The position numbers and the translations under genes were made by a program. The notes below the pieces were generated by a model. The model saw only the letters and a list, made by a program, of their open reading frames with translations. It made no database searches and was not told the origin of the DNA. 64,000 bases of DNA, from NCBI RefSeq assembly GCF_900100435.1, contig NZ_FNEX01000015.1:62001-126000 (forward strand), read 5' to 3'. Of the stretch, positions 7,764 to 18,400 are shown piece by piece. Source of the DNA: Pedobacter sp. ok626 (GTDB lineage Bacteria > Bacteroidota > Bacteroidia > Sphingobacteriales > Sphingobacteriaceae). Within the stretch, counting starts at the first letter, position 1. Each line of letters begins with the position of its first letter.

Positions 7764-9680
7764 ATGATTTCTATAAACGACTTAACATTCCTGCTGGGCT
7801 CTAGGGCATTATACGATGAAGCAGACTGGCATATTAAACCAGGAGAGAGAATTGGACTTATTGGTGCCAATGGAACGGGAAAATCTACCTTACTAAAAAT
7901 AATTGTTGGCGAATACGCACCTTCTTCGGGTTCGATCTCTATGTCGAAAGACTTGAAAATCGGTTACCTAAATCAGGATTTACTTTCTTACGATTCACAC
8001 CATAGTATTTTGCATGTAGCAATGGAGGCTTTTGAACGCCAAAACCAATTACATGATGAGATTGAAGAACTATTAAAAAAAATTGAAACAGATTATTCTG
8101 AAGAAGTTTTAAATAAACTGAGCGATAAGCAACAGGAGTTTGAGGCTTTAGATGGATATAGTATCGAATATAGAGCAAATGAGATTTTGGCAGGTTTGGG
8201 TTTTAGCACCCAGGACCAGCATAGGCCGCTAAACACCTTTTCTGGAGGTTGGCGGATGCGCGTAATGCTTGCAAAGATCCTTTTACAAACTCCTGATATC
8301 CTATTGCTGGATGAGCCAACCAACCACATGGATTTACCTTCCATTAAATGGTTAGAGACTTACCTGCTTAGTTTTGAAGGCGCTATCGTAATCGTTTCTC
8401 ACGATAGGTACTTCTTAGATAAAGTGGTCAATAAAATTGTAGAATCCCGCAAAGGAAAATTAACGCCATATGCAGGTAACTACACCTTCTATTTAGAGGA
8501 AAAAGCTTTACGAGGCGAAATCCAAAAAGGAGAGTTTAAAAACCAACAGGCCAAGATTAAGCAGGAAGAAAAATTAATTGAGCGTTTCAGAGCCAAGGCA
8601 TCAAAAGCTAAAATGGCACAATCAAGGATAAAAGCCTTGGATAAACTAGAGCGCGTAGAGGATGTGGATGACGATAACCCAACGGTTAACTTCCAGTTTA
8701 AATTCTCTAAACCATCAGGTCGTCATGTGATCCGCATCGATGAAGCGAACAAAAGTTATCCTAACATTGAAATTCTGAGAAATGCTGATGGTTTGATCGA
8801 AAAAGGCGATAAAATTGCTTTAATTGGTGCCAACGGTAAAGGTAAATCTACTTTACTAAGGATTATTGCCGGTGCTGAAGGATTTGATGGAAAATGTGAA
8901 ACAGGTCACAATGTAACGACTACCTTCTTTGCACAACATCAATTGGAGTCACTTCACCTTGAAAACACTATTTTAGAAGAACTACAGGCTTTTGCGCCTA
9001 AGCATACTGACACAGAGCTTCGTGGTATTTTAGGTTGTTTCCTTTTTACAGGTGATGACGTTTTCAAAAAGATCAAAGTGCTTTCGGGAGGTGAAAAATC
9101 AAGGGTGGCCCTGGCTAAGTCTTTAACGACAGATTCTAACTTCCTAATTCTGGATGAGCCTACCAACCACTTGGACATACAATCTGTAAATATCCTGATT
9201 CAGGCCTTAACACAATATGAAGGTACTTTTATAGCGGTATCTCACGATAGGTATTTCTTAGATAACGTAGCCAATAAAATCTGGTTTATCGAAGATAAAG
9301 ACATAAAAGAATATCCTGGTACTTACGCGGAGTATGAAGAATGGAATGCCAAGAGGGTACAACCAGTTGCCACGAGTATCCCGGTAAAACAGGAGAAAGA
9401 GGTAAAGCCTAAGGTTGAGGAAAAAGCAGCTCCAAATGCTCAGCAACAGCTTAAAAAGTTAAATGATCAATTGCAAAAAATTGAGCAGGAAATTACTGCT
9501 TTTGAGCAGAGCGTAGAAACCATTGAAGCAAAAATTGCTGATGAGGATGTTTATTCAAATTCTGCGAAACTAGCTGAAGCCAATAAAGAATATGCTGCAG
9601 CCAAATTGTTGCTGGATAATGCACACAAAAATTGGGAAGAGCTCGCTTCGAAAATCATGGAATTAGAACTAAGTCAATGA
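7764..9680 (+). CDS. ABC-F family ATPase (Uup/EttA-like)
   Basis: This soluble 638-residue protein has two ATP-binding cassettes and no membrane segments. The first cassette has Walker A GANGTGKST, signature FSGGWRMR and Walker B LLLDEPTNHMD. The second has GANGKGKST, LSGGEKSR and LILDEPTNHLD. The charged linker between them and the C-terminal coiled coil (last ~80 residues, Lys/Glu/Gln-rich) are typical of ABC-F proteins that act on the ribosome or DNA rather than in transport. ATG 7764 is chosen because the upstream GTG at 7734 precedes the -7 element. The following gene overlaps its stop by 4 bp. Confidence 0.9.
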   Translation: MISINDLTFLLGSRALYDEADWHIKPGERIGLIGANGTGKSTLLKIIVGEYAPSSGSISMSKDLKIGYLNQDLLSYDSHHSILHVAMEAFERQNQLHDEIEELLKKIETDYSEEVLNKLSDKQQEFEALDGYSIEYRANEILAGLGFSTQDQHRPLNTFSGGWRMRVMLAKILLQTPDILLLDEPTNHMDLPSIKWLETYLLSFEGAIVIVSHDRYFLDKVVNKIVESRKGKLTPYAGNYTFYLEEKALRGEIQKGEFKNQQAKIKQEEKLIERFRAKASKAKMAQSRIKALDKLERVEDVDDDNPTVNFQFKFSKPSGRHVIRIDEANKSYPNIEILRNADGLIEKGDKIALIGANGKGKSTLLRIIAGAEGFDGKCETGHNVTTTFFAQHQLESLHLENTILEELQAFAPKHTDTELRGILGCFLFTGDDVFKKIKVLSGGEKSRVALAKSLTTDSNFLILDEPTNHLDIQSVNILIQALTQYEGTFIAVSHDRYFLDNVANKIWFIEDKDIKEYPGTYAEYEEWNAKRVQPVATSIPVKQEKEVKPKVEEKAAPNAQQQLKKLNDQLQKIEQEITAFEQSVETIEAKIADEDVYSNSAKLAEANKEYAAAKLLLDNAHKNWEELASKIMELELSQ

Positions 9681-10945
9681 TAAAACGGATAGGATTGTTC
9701 TTTTTGCTTGTATGCAGCATTCAAATTGCAAAGGCACAAAACCAGCAGTTTGTTTACGACAATAAAGTGTACCTGCCACAAATCAAAACTGTGCAGTGTT
9801 ACAATGCTAAAAAAGAACAATCCATCCCAATCATTACCTTAAAATCAAATGAGCAGCTCATCTTCTCCTTTGATGATCTGAATGGAAGTAGTAAGATTTA
9901 CTGGTACACAGTAGAGCATTGTACATCGGATTGGAAATCTTCGCGTCTCTCTCCTATCGATTACCTGGATGGCATATCTGAAGACCGGATAAACGATTAC
10001 AAGTATTCTTTCAATACGCTTCAAAAATATACTCATTACCAAATTCTCCTACCTAATTACCAGATTAAGCCTAAAATTTCGGGCAATTACCTGCTAAAGG
10101 TATATGAGGATGGTAACCAACAGAAACCTGTAATCTCTCAGCGTTTTTACGTGGTAGAGAATCTGGTTGATGTAGGTGTAGAAGTTGTCGCAAGCTCACA
10201 GGTTCCGCTACGTTTTAGCAACCAGAAGGTTAATTTTACTATTTTCCATAAAACACCGATCCAAAACCCATACAATGACCTGAAGGCCATAGTGATGCAA
10301 AACGGCATTCCTCAAACGGCCATTTTAAATACTAAGCCAACTTTTATAAAACCGGGCTCATTGGTCTACAATGACCTTTTATCGAATGATTTTCCCGCAG
10401 GCAATCAGTTTAGAAAGTTCGACATCCGTAGCTTACGTTTTAAGGCAGAGAACGTACAAAACATCATCAGAGACACAGTAATTGATGTGGTATTGTTTCA
10501 GGATGTGAATACGAACAAACCTAAATACACCAATCTTGTTGACGAGAATGGTAATTTCTTTATTCGCAATACAGAAGGCAGGGATAACAATACCGACGCT
10601 GATTATGCCAATGTTTACTTTACGCTAAATGCAACTCCACCCAATGCCAATGGCGATGCTTATGTGGTAGGTCGCTTTAATAATTATGTATTGGATGAAA
10701 GCAGTAAAATGACTTTTGAACCTGCTAAAAGAAGATTTTTTGGGAAAAACTTATTAAAACAGGGCTTGTACGATTACAAATACATTTGGCTTGACAAGGC
10801 GACAGGAAAAATTGATCCTGCCATTTTTGAAGGCTCCTATTTTGAAACAGCCAATACTTACCAGGTGTTTGCTTACTACAGAAAACCGGGTGCAAGATGG
10901 GAAGAACTGATTGGTTACAGCAATGTAAACACTTTAAGAAAATAG
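9677..10945 (+). CDS. DUF5103 / type IX secretion system plug-domain protein
   Basis: This 422-residue protein starts at ATG 9677, which overlaps the TGA of the ABC-F gene (ATGA). A signal peptide is visible (about residues 1-20, ending AKA before QNQQ). The rest is beta-rich, with YWYTVEHCTSDW, a middle jelly-roll-like stretch and a C-terminal domain with VVGRFNNY and KQGLYDYKYIW. These match the DUF5103 family, annotated as the plug-domain protein of the type IX secretion system in Bacteroidota. The mature protein is probably periplasmic or outer-membrane associated. No other T9SS gene is nearby. Confidence 0.82.
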   Translation: MIKRIGLFFLLVCSIQIAKAQNQQFVYDNKVYLPQIKTVQCYNAKKEQSIPIITLKSNEQLIFSFDDLNGSSKIYWYTVEHCTSDWKSSRLSPIDYLDGISEDRINDYKYSFNTLQKYTHYQILLPNYQIKPKISGNYLLKVYEDGNQQKPVISQRFYVVENLVDVGVEVVASSQVPLRFSNQKVNFTIFHKTPIQNPYNDLKAIVMQNGIPQTAILNTKPTFIKPGSLVYNDLLSNDFPAGNQFRKFDIRSLRFKAENVQNIIRDTVIDVVLFQDVNTNKPKYTNLVDENGNFFIRNTEGRDNNTDADYANVYFTLNATPPNANGDAYVVGRFNNYVLDESSKMTFEPAKRRFFGKNLLKQGLYDYKYIWLDKATGKIDPAIFEGSYFETANTYQVFAYYRKPGARWEELIGYSNVNTLRK

Positions 10946-10986
10946 TTTCTATTCATCCTTCCTACGGATGTCTATTCAATTTTAAT

Positions 10987-10994
10987 TACTTTTG
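10987..10994 (+). promoter_or_regulatory. -7 element before the thioesterase gene
   Basis: TACTTTTG matches TAnnTTTG and ends 8 bp before the ATG at 11003. No TTG is found at the right distance upstream. Confidence 0.45.
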
Positions 10995-11002
10995 CAGAAA
11001 TT

Positions 11003-11524
11003 ATGAGTACAAAATTAAAAAGCCCAAAAGACTCTTTCACCATTATGAATGAGTTGGTATTGCCGAATGATACGAATACCCTTAACAACTTAATGGGAGG
11101 AAGATTGCTCCACTGGATGGATATTGCCGCGGCCATTTCTGCTCAGAAACATTGTAATCGCATTGTAGTTACTGCATCGGTTGATAACGTTTCGTTTAAG
11201 CAGCCAATTAAATTAGGTGATGTAATCACAATTGAAGCTAAAGTAACTCGTGCATTTAATACCTCTGTTGAAGTGAGACTAGATGTGTGGGCTGAGAATA
11301 TCCCATCAGGTTCCAGAGCTAAATCTAACGAAGCTTATTATACATTTGTGGCGGTAGACCAGAGTGGAAGAACTATCCCAGTTCCGGAATTGATACCGGA
11401 AACTGATGAAGAAAAAGAACTGTTTGCCGGAGCTTTAAGAAGAAGACAATTGCGCTTAATATTAGGTGGAAAAATGAAGCCTAATGATGCTGTAGAGCTA
11501 AAAGCCCTATTTTTCCCAGAATAA
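11003..11524 (+). CDS. acyl-CoA thioesterase, hotdog fold
   Basis: This 173-residue protein resembles the YciA/cytosolic acyl-CoA hydrolase group. It has N-x-LGG/MGG-type core NLMGGRLLHWMDIAAA with the hotdog helix and catalytic-region Asp, then VTASVDNVSFKQPIKLGDVI, the usual substrate-tunnel strand pair. It would cleave acyl-CoA to free acid and CoA in the cytoplasm. A C-terminal extension of about 30 residues (RRRQLRLILGG) is basic. It converges on the EVE-domain gene with 11 bp between stops. Confidence 0.88.
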   Translation: MSTKLKSPKDSFTIMNELVLPNDTNTLNNLMGGRLLHWMDIAAAISAQKHCNRIVVTASVDNVSFKQPIKLGDVITIEAKVTRAFNTSVEVRLDVWAENIPSGSRAKSNEAYYTFVAVDQSGRTIPVPELIPETDEEKELFAGALRRRQLRLILGGKMKPNDAVELKALFFPE

Positions 11525-11542
11525 GCTAAAAAAAATTAGCTT
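11523..11542. terminator. short convergent hairpin
   Basis: AAGCTAA and TTAGCTT form a 7-bp stem around an A-rich loop. It overlaps the stop codons of both convergent genes. The small size makes this only a candidate terminator. Confidence 0.35.
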
Positions 11543-11940
11543 CCCATTTCAAGGATTTTATCAAATTCTTCAGCTTTCAATGGCATAACAGAAAGACGTC
11601 CCTGGCGAACTAAAGAAATATCTTTTAAGCTTTCCTCAGCTTTAATCTGCTCTAGGCTTACCGGATTTTTAAGGGCTTCGACAGGGGCCAAATCTACCAC
11701 TACCCAGTTCGCATCGTCAGTAGTCGGATCCTGATAAAACTCTTTTACAACTTTAGCAATACCTACTACATTTTTGCCTTCATTGCTGTGGTAAAACAAA
11801 ACCAGATCACCTTCCTTCATGGCTTTCAGATTGTTACGTGCCTGATAATTACGAACACCATCCCAAAAGGTACGTTTGTCTTCGTTAAATTTAGTCCAAC
11901 TGTATTTAAAAGGCTCACTTTTGACCAACCAATGATTCAT
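11536..11940 (-). CDS. EVE domain-containing protein
   Basis: The 134-residue form from ATG 11940 begins MNHWLVKSEP, the standard start of EVE (PUA-like) proteins. An upstream in-frame start adds residues with no family match. Motifs are SWTKF, FWDGVRNYQARNNL, GDLVLFYHS and the closing QGRLSVMPL. EVE domains bind modified bases in DNA or RNA, such as methylcytosine. The specific ligand is not visible here. No restriction genes are adjacent. Confidence 0.9.
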   Translation of the reverse strand: MNHWLVKSEPFKYSWTKFNEDKRTFWDGVRNYQARNNLKAMKEGDLVLFYHSNEGKNVVGIAKVVKEFYQDPTTDDANWVVVDLAPVEALKNPVSLEQIKAEESLKDISLVRQGRLSVMPLKAEEFDKILEMGS

Positions 11941-12008
11941 CTGTATATTTTTTGTTTTGAATGCCAAAGCTAACAAAACCTAAATAATCTACACAATTAC
12001 AATCCAAT

Positions 12009-14177
12009 CTATTTACTTTTGAAAAGCCCTCTCACAAAGCGTCCGGCTTTTCCAATTACACCAAACTGTTCGGTAATCGTTTCGATCAAATGGCTATCAG
12101 CCTGTTCGATATTGCCCATATTAATACCAGCTTCCAGCTGTTTAGGATACAATACGATCAAACTTTGTTCAACAAAATAGTTAGATAAATAATAAGGAAG
12201 CTTGTTCATTTGGGAAACATAGGAATCATGACCTTTACGCGATGACACAATGATAAACAGGTCATTCAGCTTTAATTCCCTGCTGAAAATCAGAAAGTCG
12301 TCCCAATTGCTGAATTCAGTAAATTTCACTTTAATCACACCAATGCTTCTTTCTATAACTTTTAATACCGCATCATTGGTAGCCAACGTACCATAGAAAT
12401 TAACAGGTATGCCAGCTTCTTTCGCAATCATCATCAGTTTTTTCAGCCAGTGCAAAAACCCGGGTTCAGTCTCCGCATTAGGCGGCATAGCCACCACAAT
12501 CCTCTTAAAAGTGTTTAGCGGTTGGGTCGGCTTATAAATGTAGATCGTTTCGTAAATCTTTTTAATGATGTTTTCGGCCTTGGTACCCAAAAAAGTATGT
12601 TGATCTGCTTTTTTATGCATTCCGATTACAATATCACCAATGCTATGTTCCTTGATGGTATACACAATTCCGTTACTGATACTCGAATCATACCTGGTTA
12701 TTGGGATAATACTATTTTCAGAAGCTGCTGCATGCGCAATAGCCTTGGCAATGATTTTCTTTGAAGTTCCTGTATGCTGACTGGCAGCAATTTCATCGTC
12801 TATTACATTTAATCCATATATAGAAGTATCGTTCTTTTTAGACTTCAGCATAATTCCAAAATCCACCAATTGCGTAACCATATCAGGGTAAGCTAGGGAC
12901 ACCAGTATTTTCTCATTTACCTGTTCATTTGCGGTATTTGTTTCTTCCTGATCCTGATCAAGGGCCAGTTTCTTCGATGCTCCTTCAACTACAAAAGAAC
13001 TCACCCCGCAGCTTACCAGGATCAACAAGATGGTACCATTCAGCACGTCTTCATTCAAAAGCCTGATAGGCTCACCGGAAGCCGTCTCCCCTGTTATAAT
13101 GTTATAGCCGACCAAGATAATGGCTAAAGTTGCAGCGGCATGAGAAGAGCTCAATCCGAAGATCATGGTGCCCTCAGTCTTAGTTAGCTTAAATATTCTT
13201 TGTGTTAACCAGGCTGCCAGGTATTTGGTTGCAAGCGCAACAACCAGGATAACCCCGGCCACCTTCAAAGCCCCCCAACCTTTAACCAGTACCGTAACAT
13301 CAACCAGCATCCCTACACTGATTAGGAAAAATGGGATAAACAAGGCGTTACCAACAAAGTCTATCCTATTCATTAAAGGAGAGCTATGTGGCACAAATTT
13401 ATTGAGTACAAGTCCCGAGAAAAACGCACCAATAATCGCTTCAATCCCCGCAGCTTCAGCCAAAAATGAAGCGAGGAAAACCATTGCCAGCACAAAGATA
13501 TATTGGGAGATACTGTCATCAAAACGCTTAAAAAACCACCTGATTACAATGGGGAATACAGCAAAAACTATAGCTACAAAAATGAGGGTCGACACACCAA
13601 GTTGAACCCAGAAAGCCGAAGAAACATCTTCTTTTGTCATACCTGCAATCCCTGCGAGAATAAGTAAGGCCAGGATATCCGTAATCATCGTCCCACCAAC
13701 GGTCATACTTACAGCTCTGTTTCTGATAACGCCATATTTACTGGCAATGGGATAGGAAACCAGCGTATGGGTAGAAAACATACTAGCCAGTAATAATGAC
13801 GACAAAAAGCCGTAACCCAATATATAATAACTGGCCAGAGAGCCAAATACCAATGGGAATATAAATGTGAGTAAGCCAAATACTAAAATCCGTTTCCTGT
13901 TCTTTTTAAACTCGGCCAGATCGATTTCCAAACCAGCAAGAAACATGATATACAGCAGTCCTACGGTACCAAACAAAACGATGCTACTGTCCCTTTTGAG
14001 CAGATTTAAACCGTAAGGTCCTACAATTACCCCCGCTACAATTAATCCAATAATATGAGGGACTTTTATCTTGTTGAAAATTATAGGGGCAAATAAAATG
14101 ATAAACAAAACCAGCGAAAAAATGATAACCGGATTTTGCAATGGTAAAGAAAAATCTAATGAAGACAATAAAGTCAT
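12009..14177 (-). CDS. CPA2-type cation:proton antiporter with two C-terminal Usp-like domains
   Basis: This 722-residue protein has about 12-13 membrane helices in residues 15-400, with the CPA2 signatures GLIVAGVIVGPYGL, FLAGLEIDL and the helix 5-6 region SMFSTHTLVSYPIASKYG. A cytoplasmic part follows with two universal-stress-like alpha/beta domains (about 415-540 and 560-700), seen as NEKILVSLAYPDM and FKRIVVAMPPN. The domain order is common in Bacteroidota Na+/H+ or K+/H+ exchangers. The Usp-like domains may bind nucleotide and gate transport, which is inference. The next gene downstream of its promoter side is a lipoprotein 16 bp away. Confidence 0.88.
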   Translation of the reverse strand: MTLLSSLDFSLPLQNPVIIFSLVLFIILFAPIIFNKIKVPHIIGLIVAGVIVGPYGLNLLKRDSSIVLFGTVGLLYIMFLAGLEIDLAEFKKNRKRILVFGLLTFIFPLVFGSLASYYILGYGFLSSLLLASMFSTHTLVSYPIASKYGVIRNRAVSMTVGGTMITDILALLILAGIAGMTKEDVSSAFWVQLGVSTLIFVAIVFAVFPIVIRWFFKRFDDSISQYIFVLAMVFLASFLAEAAGIEAIIGAFFSGLVLNKFVPHSSPLMNRIDFVGNALFIPFFLISVGMLVDVTVLVKGWGALKVAGVILVVALATKYLAAWLTQRIFKLTKTEGTMIFGLSSSHAAATLAIILVGYNIITGETASGEPIRLLNEDVLNGTILLILVSCGVSSFVVEGASKKLALDQDQEETNTANEQVNEKILVSLAYPDMVTQLVDFGIMLKSKKNDTSIYGLNVIDDEIAASQHTGTSKKIIAKAIAHAAASENSIIPITRYDSSISNGIVYTIKEHSIGDIVIGMHKKADQHTFLGTKAENIIKKIYETIYIYKPTQPLNTFKRIVVAMPPNAETEPGFLHWLKKLMMIAKEAGIPVNFYGTLATNDAVLKVIERSIGVIKVKFTEFSNWDDFLIFSRELKLNDLFIIVSSRKGHDSYVSQMNKLPYYLSNYFVEQSLIVLYPKQLEAGINMGNIEQADSHLIETITEQFGVIGKAGRFVRGLFKSK

Positions 14178-14193
14178 AAGCTACAATTGAATG

Positions 14194-14763
14194 TTATTTT
14201 AACTTCTTGGCACTTAACACATAAACAATTTTGCATTCTTTCTGTCGGATTTCCCGTGTTCCATCCATTCTGCCATCAACGATAAAATTAAGCGTTGCAC
14301 CAATTAAAGCATCTGGATTTGGTTTTTCATCAATTATTTTCAGTGTATTGTTCATATAGGTCCCCACGTACACTCTAAGCAATACGGCTCCTGAATAAGC
14401 CCGCACCATCACCGTATTTTGATTATAACTGATATACCACTGCTCAGTTTTTGTATCTCCTATTGCAGATCCGTCACAGCTTGTTTCGGTACAGCTCATT
14501 TTCACACTCCATTTACCAGTAATTGCCGGATTATATACACTCGTAGTATCTATTTGTTTCTTTACACTGTCTAACGATACTTTTTCAGTCTCCAATTTCT
14601 GTTCCTTTGTCTTTAACTGCTGCTCCCAGAGCATTAATTGTTGTTCTTTCTTAACAATTTCTTCTTGTTGCTGCTTTAGTTTTTTTTCACGATCATTTAA
14701 TCCACAGCTTTGCAAAAAAACAATCATAATCAATAACAGGATGGAAATTGGCTTCATAGGCAT
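14194..14763 (-). CDS. lipoprotein with N-terminal coiled coil
   Basis: This 189-residue protein has a lipoprotein signal (lipobox LQSC followed by GLND). A Lys/Glu/Gln-rich coiled coil covers about residues 25-70. A C-terminal beta-rich domain contains ITGKWSVKMSCTETSCDGSAIGD, listed here only in part as ITGKWSVKMSC. Two ATGs, at 14763 and 14757, are both possible. It sits 16 bp upstream of the antiporter in the same direction and may share its transcript. Family unknown. Confidence 0.75.
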   Translation of the reverse strand: MPMKPISILLLIMIVFLQSCGLNDREKKLKQQQEEIVKKEQQLMLWEQQLKTKEQKLETEKVSLDSVKKQIDTTSVYNPAITGKWSVKMSCTETSCDGSAIGDTKTEQWYISYNQNTVMVRAYSGAVLLRVYVGTYMNNTLKIIDEKPNPDALIGATLNFIVDGRMDGTREIRQKECKIVYVLSAKKLK

Positions 14764-14890
14764 ACAGTTAAATTCTTCAGTCCAGGCTGTAAACTTACAA
14801 AAATTCGACCAACACGGTAGCTACCCCGCTTTTCTTTCATTAAATAGGAAACAAGAGAAGGGATATTTAATAGAATAAGTATTATTGTAA

Positions 14891-15317
14891 ATGAACGCGA
14901 ATCAACTAAGCCCAGAGATCTTAAAAACTAAACAACATTTTGAAGTTCTTGACGGATTAAGAGGAATAGCAGCACCAGCTATAGTGCTTTTTCATTGTAT
15001 GGAAATGGTATATATGCCCAGCAAAAACTTCATTGCACATGTTTTTTTAGCGGTAGATTTCTTTTTCTGCCTCTCGGGATTTGTGATTGCCTATGCTTAC
15101 GATGATCGGATCGAAAAAATCGGATCTTATCCCATTGTACCTGACACATTATGCAGTGATCTGGACGTTCTTAAACTACTATACCAATCATAAGCCATGA
15201 ACATCACAACTAACGATGATTATATTGACCGGGATGATCTTATTATTTGGTTTTGCTTATCTGGTAATGACGGTTTATGATACGCCCGTAAGGGCTTACT
15301 TAACCAGGTTAAGGTAA
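14891..15317 (+). pseudogene. acyltransferase 3 family remnant with internal deletion and frameshift
   Basis: ATG 14891 opens a frame with FEVLDGLRGIAA, FHCMEM and FLAVDFFFCLSGFVIAYAYDDR, the N-terminus of OafA-type acyltransferases with the conserved histidine. Family members are about 350-400 residues long, but this frame stops at 15193 after 100. In another frame, from about 15130, comes PLYLTHYAVIW, which is a C-terminal membrane helix motif of the same family. After a TGA it continues to MTVYDTPVRAYLT and a TAA at 15315-15317, which is the family's C-terminus. About 250 residues of the middle are missing, so the gene is broken. Confidence 0.82.
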
Positions 15318-15346
15318 GAAATAGACAAGCTAAAACACGTACAAAA

Positions 15347-15384
15347 AAGAGCGGGTGTATCATGATTTTGATACACCCGCTCTT
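15347..15384 (-). terminator. terminator of the first RND efflux operon
   Basis: A perfect 16-bp inverted repeat (15347-15362 and 15369-15384) is followed on the minus strand by a T run (complement of the A run at 15343-15348). It lies just after the last gene of the minus-strand operon. The T-like run on the plus side (15387-15391) also allows termination of the remnant acyltransferase transcript. Confidence 0.9.
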
Positions 15385-15402
15385 CGTTTTTGCCGCTAAA
15401 TC

Positions 15403-18400
15403 TTAATCTTCAATATCCGGATCTGCATGCAAAGTATCTTTATGCGCATCCGCACTGTAGCTTGCTTCCAACTCGGCTAACTTCTGCTTTCCGTAAGCCA
15501 GTTTTGTAATCAATACAAACAATACAGGCACGATAAATATGGCCAGAATAGTTGCCGACAACATCCCCGCAGCTACTGTCCAGCCAATCGTTTGTCTGGA
15601 TACCGCTCCTGCTCCTACCGACAATATCAAAGGAATAACCCCTAAAATAAATGCCACAGAGGTCATCACAATTGGTCGTAACCTCAATTTAACAGCTTCC
15701 ATTGTTGCAGGAATAAGTCCCATTCCCCAGTCAACACGCTCTTTTGCAAATTCAACAATCAGAATCGCATTCTTCGCCGAAAGTCCGATCAGGGTAATTA
15801 AACCTACCTGAGCATAAATGTTATTATCCAGGTGAGGTAAAAACATCAATGCCAAAATAGCACCGAATAAACCTAATGGAACACTTAGTAAAATTGAAAA
15901 TGGAACAGACCAACTCTCATATAAAGAGGCCAATAAAAGGAATACGACAACAATAATTAGTGCAAATATAACTGTGGTACTGTCACCTGCTTCTTGTTCC
16001 TGCTGACTCATTCCGGAGAAGTTGTAATTGTAGCCAGCTGGTAGGTTTTCGGCCGCTGCTTTCTCTAAAGCAGCCAATGCCTCACCACTACTCTTACCTG
16101 GTTTTGCAGCCCCACTAATCTCAATAGACCTAAACAGGTTATAATGATTAATAACTGAAGGATTCTCTATCTTTTTATAAGAAACCATTGTAGTCAAAGG
16201 AACCGGAACTCCTTTTATGTTTTTCACATAAAGCTGATTCAAATCCTCAATCTTGCTCCGGTAATTGGTGTCGGCCTGAGCAACAACCCTAAAGCTTCTG
16301 CCATATTTAGTAAAATCATTAATGTAGGCACTACCAAAGTAAGCAGATATCGTACTGTAAACAGCCCCAATGGACACGCCCATCTTCTTCACCTGATCGC
16401 GATCTACATTGATCTTATAGTTTGGCGTATTGGAATTGAATAAAGTATAAGCCATTCCAATAGCCGGATCTTGATTTGCCGCGCCTAAAAACTTGCCCAC
16501 TACCTCCTGGAATTTCTTAATATCACCAGTTTGCTGCTCCTGAATCTGCATGGTAAAACCACCGCTGAAACCTAAACCCGGAATTGGAGGTGGCTGTACG
16601 GCAATTAAATTACCTTCCTTATCACCTGCAAAAGCGCTTTGCACATTAGCGACTACAGCTGACACATCCTTTTTACGGTCATTCCAATGGTGTAACTGCA
16701 CAAAGAATGTAGCGGCATTGGATTTAAATGAACTATTTAAGATGTTCATTCCAGAAATAGAGGTCACATTTTTGATTTCAGGATTCTCCTTACGGATCGT
16801 TTCAATAATCCTGGCAACATAAGCATCCGTTCTTACTGCAGATGAACCTTCTGGTAAAGTGGCACCCATAATGAATACCCCAGCATCCTCATTCGGAATA
16901 AATCCTGATGGTTTTGCACTAAACAAACCAACGGTACCTACATAAATACACACCAATAATACCATTACTAAAGGCGCTTTTTTCAAACACCATTGTACTC
17001 CTTTAGAGTATTTACTGGTTACGCGTGCAAACCAGGCATTGAACTTATAGAAAAACTTATTTATGCCTTTTGAATCTTCATGAATGTTCATTGGTTTTAA
17101 CATCAATGAACACAGTGCAGGCGTTAATGTTAAGGCAATAAATGCGGAGATCAATACAGATATGGCAATTGTGATGGCAAACTGCTGATACAACTGACCA
17201 ACCATCCCTGGAATAAATCCTACTGGAATAAATACCGCAGCCAGAATTAATGCAATGGCAATAACGGGCGCTGTAATGTCTCTCATCGCTTTCATGGTCG
17301 CCTCTTTGGCCGATAAACCTTCGTGGTCCATATAATGCTGTACGGCCTCCACCACAACGATGGCGTCATCTACCACAATACCGATGGCGAGGACGAAACC
17401 AAACATCGTCAACACGTTTACCGAGAAACCCAGCAAGTTAAAGAAGATGAAGGTACCAATAATGGAAACCGGGATGGCCAATACAGGGATCAATGTTGCT
17501 CTCCAACTTTGAAGGAACAGGAATACCACTATAGTTACCAATATCAAGGCCTCTATCAGGGTTTTAACTACGCCATCAATAGATACATTTACAATAGATA
17601 CCGTTTCGTATCCGATGGTATAATCCAAATCTTCAGGGAAAGATTGTTTTAACTTATCAAGCGTTTTAATAATCCCTTCATAAGTTTGTACCGCATTACC
17701 CCCTGGAGTCTGGTTAACCCCCATCATCGCTGCCGACTTACCGTTGATCTGCGCATTGATACTATAAGCAAATTCACCCAGTTCAATTCTGGCAACATCT
17801 TTCAAATAAACTGCCGAACCGTTTTCGGAAGTTTTTACAATAATGTTTTTGAATTCTTCTTCAGTACTCAGGTCACCATCCATAATTACCGAGAACTCAA
17901 AAGTCTGGTTACCTTTCTGTGGTGGTCCACCTACACTACCACCTGGAATACGTGTGTTTTGCTCCTGAATAGCTGCCGAAACCTCTGCCGGAGTAATGCC
18001 CATAGCGGCCATTTTATTGGCATCTAACCATACACGCATACTAAATGGCTGTCCGAAAGACATTACATCCCCGACTCCCTGAACCCTTAGCAGGGCATCT
18101 TTTAGATATAGGTTAGCGTAATTAGATAAAAACTTTTGGTCGTAGGTGCCCTTTGGGGAATACAATCCAAGCACCATCAACATATCTGTATTTGCCTTTT
18201 TTGTGGTTACCCCTAACCTTCTTACCGCTTCCGGCAATGAGGGTTCGGCAATACCAACACGATTCTGCACATCTAATGCAGCAATATCAATGTCGGTGCC
18301 TACTTCGAAAGTTACCGTAATGGTAGATCTACCATCGGCAGTACTAGATGAGGTCAGGTACTTCATACCTGGTGTACCATTAATCTGGCTTTCAATAGGT

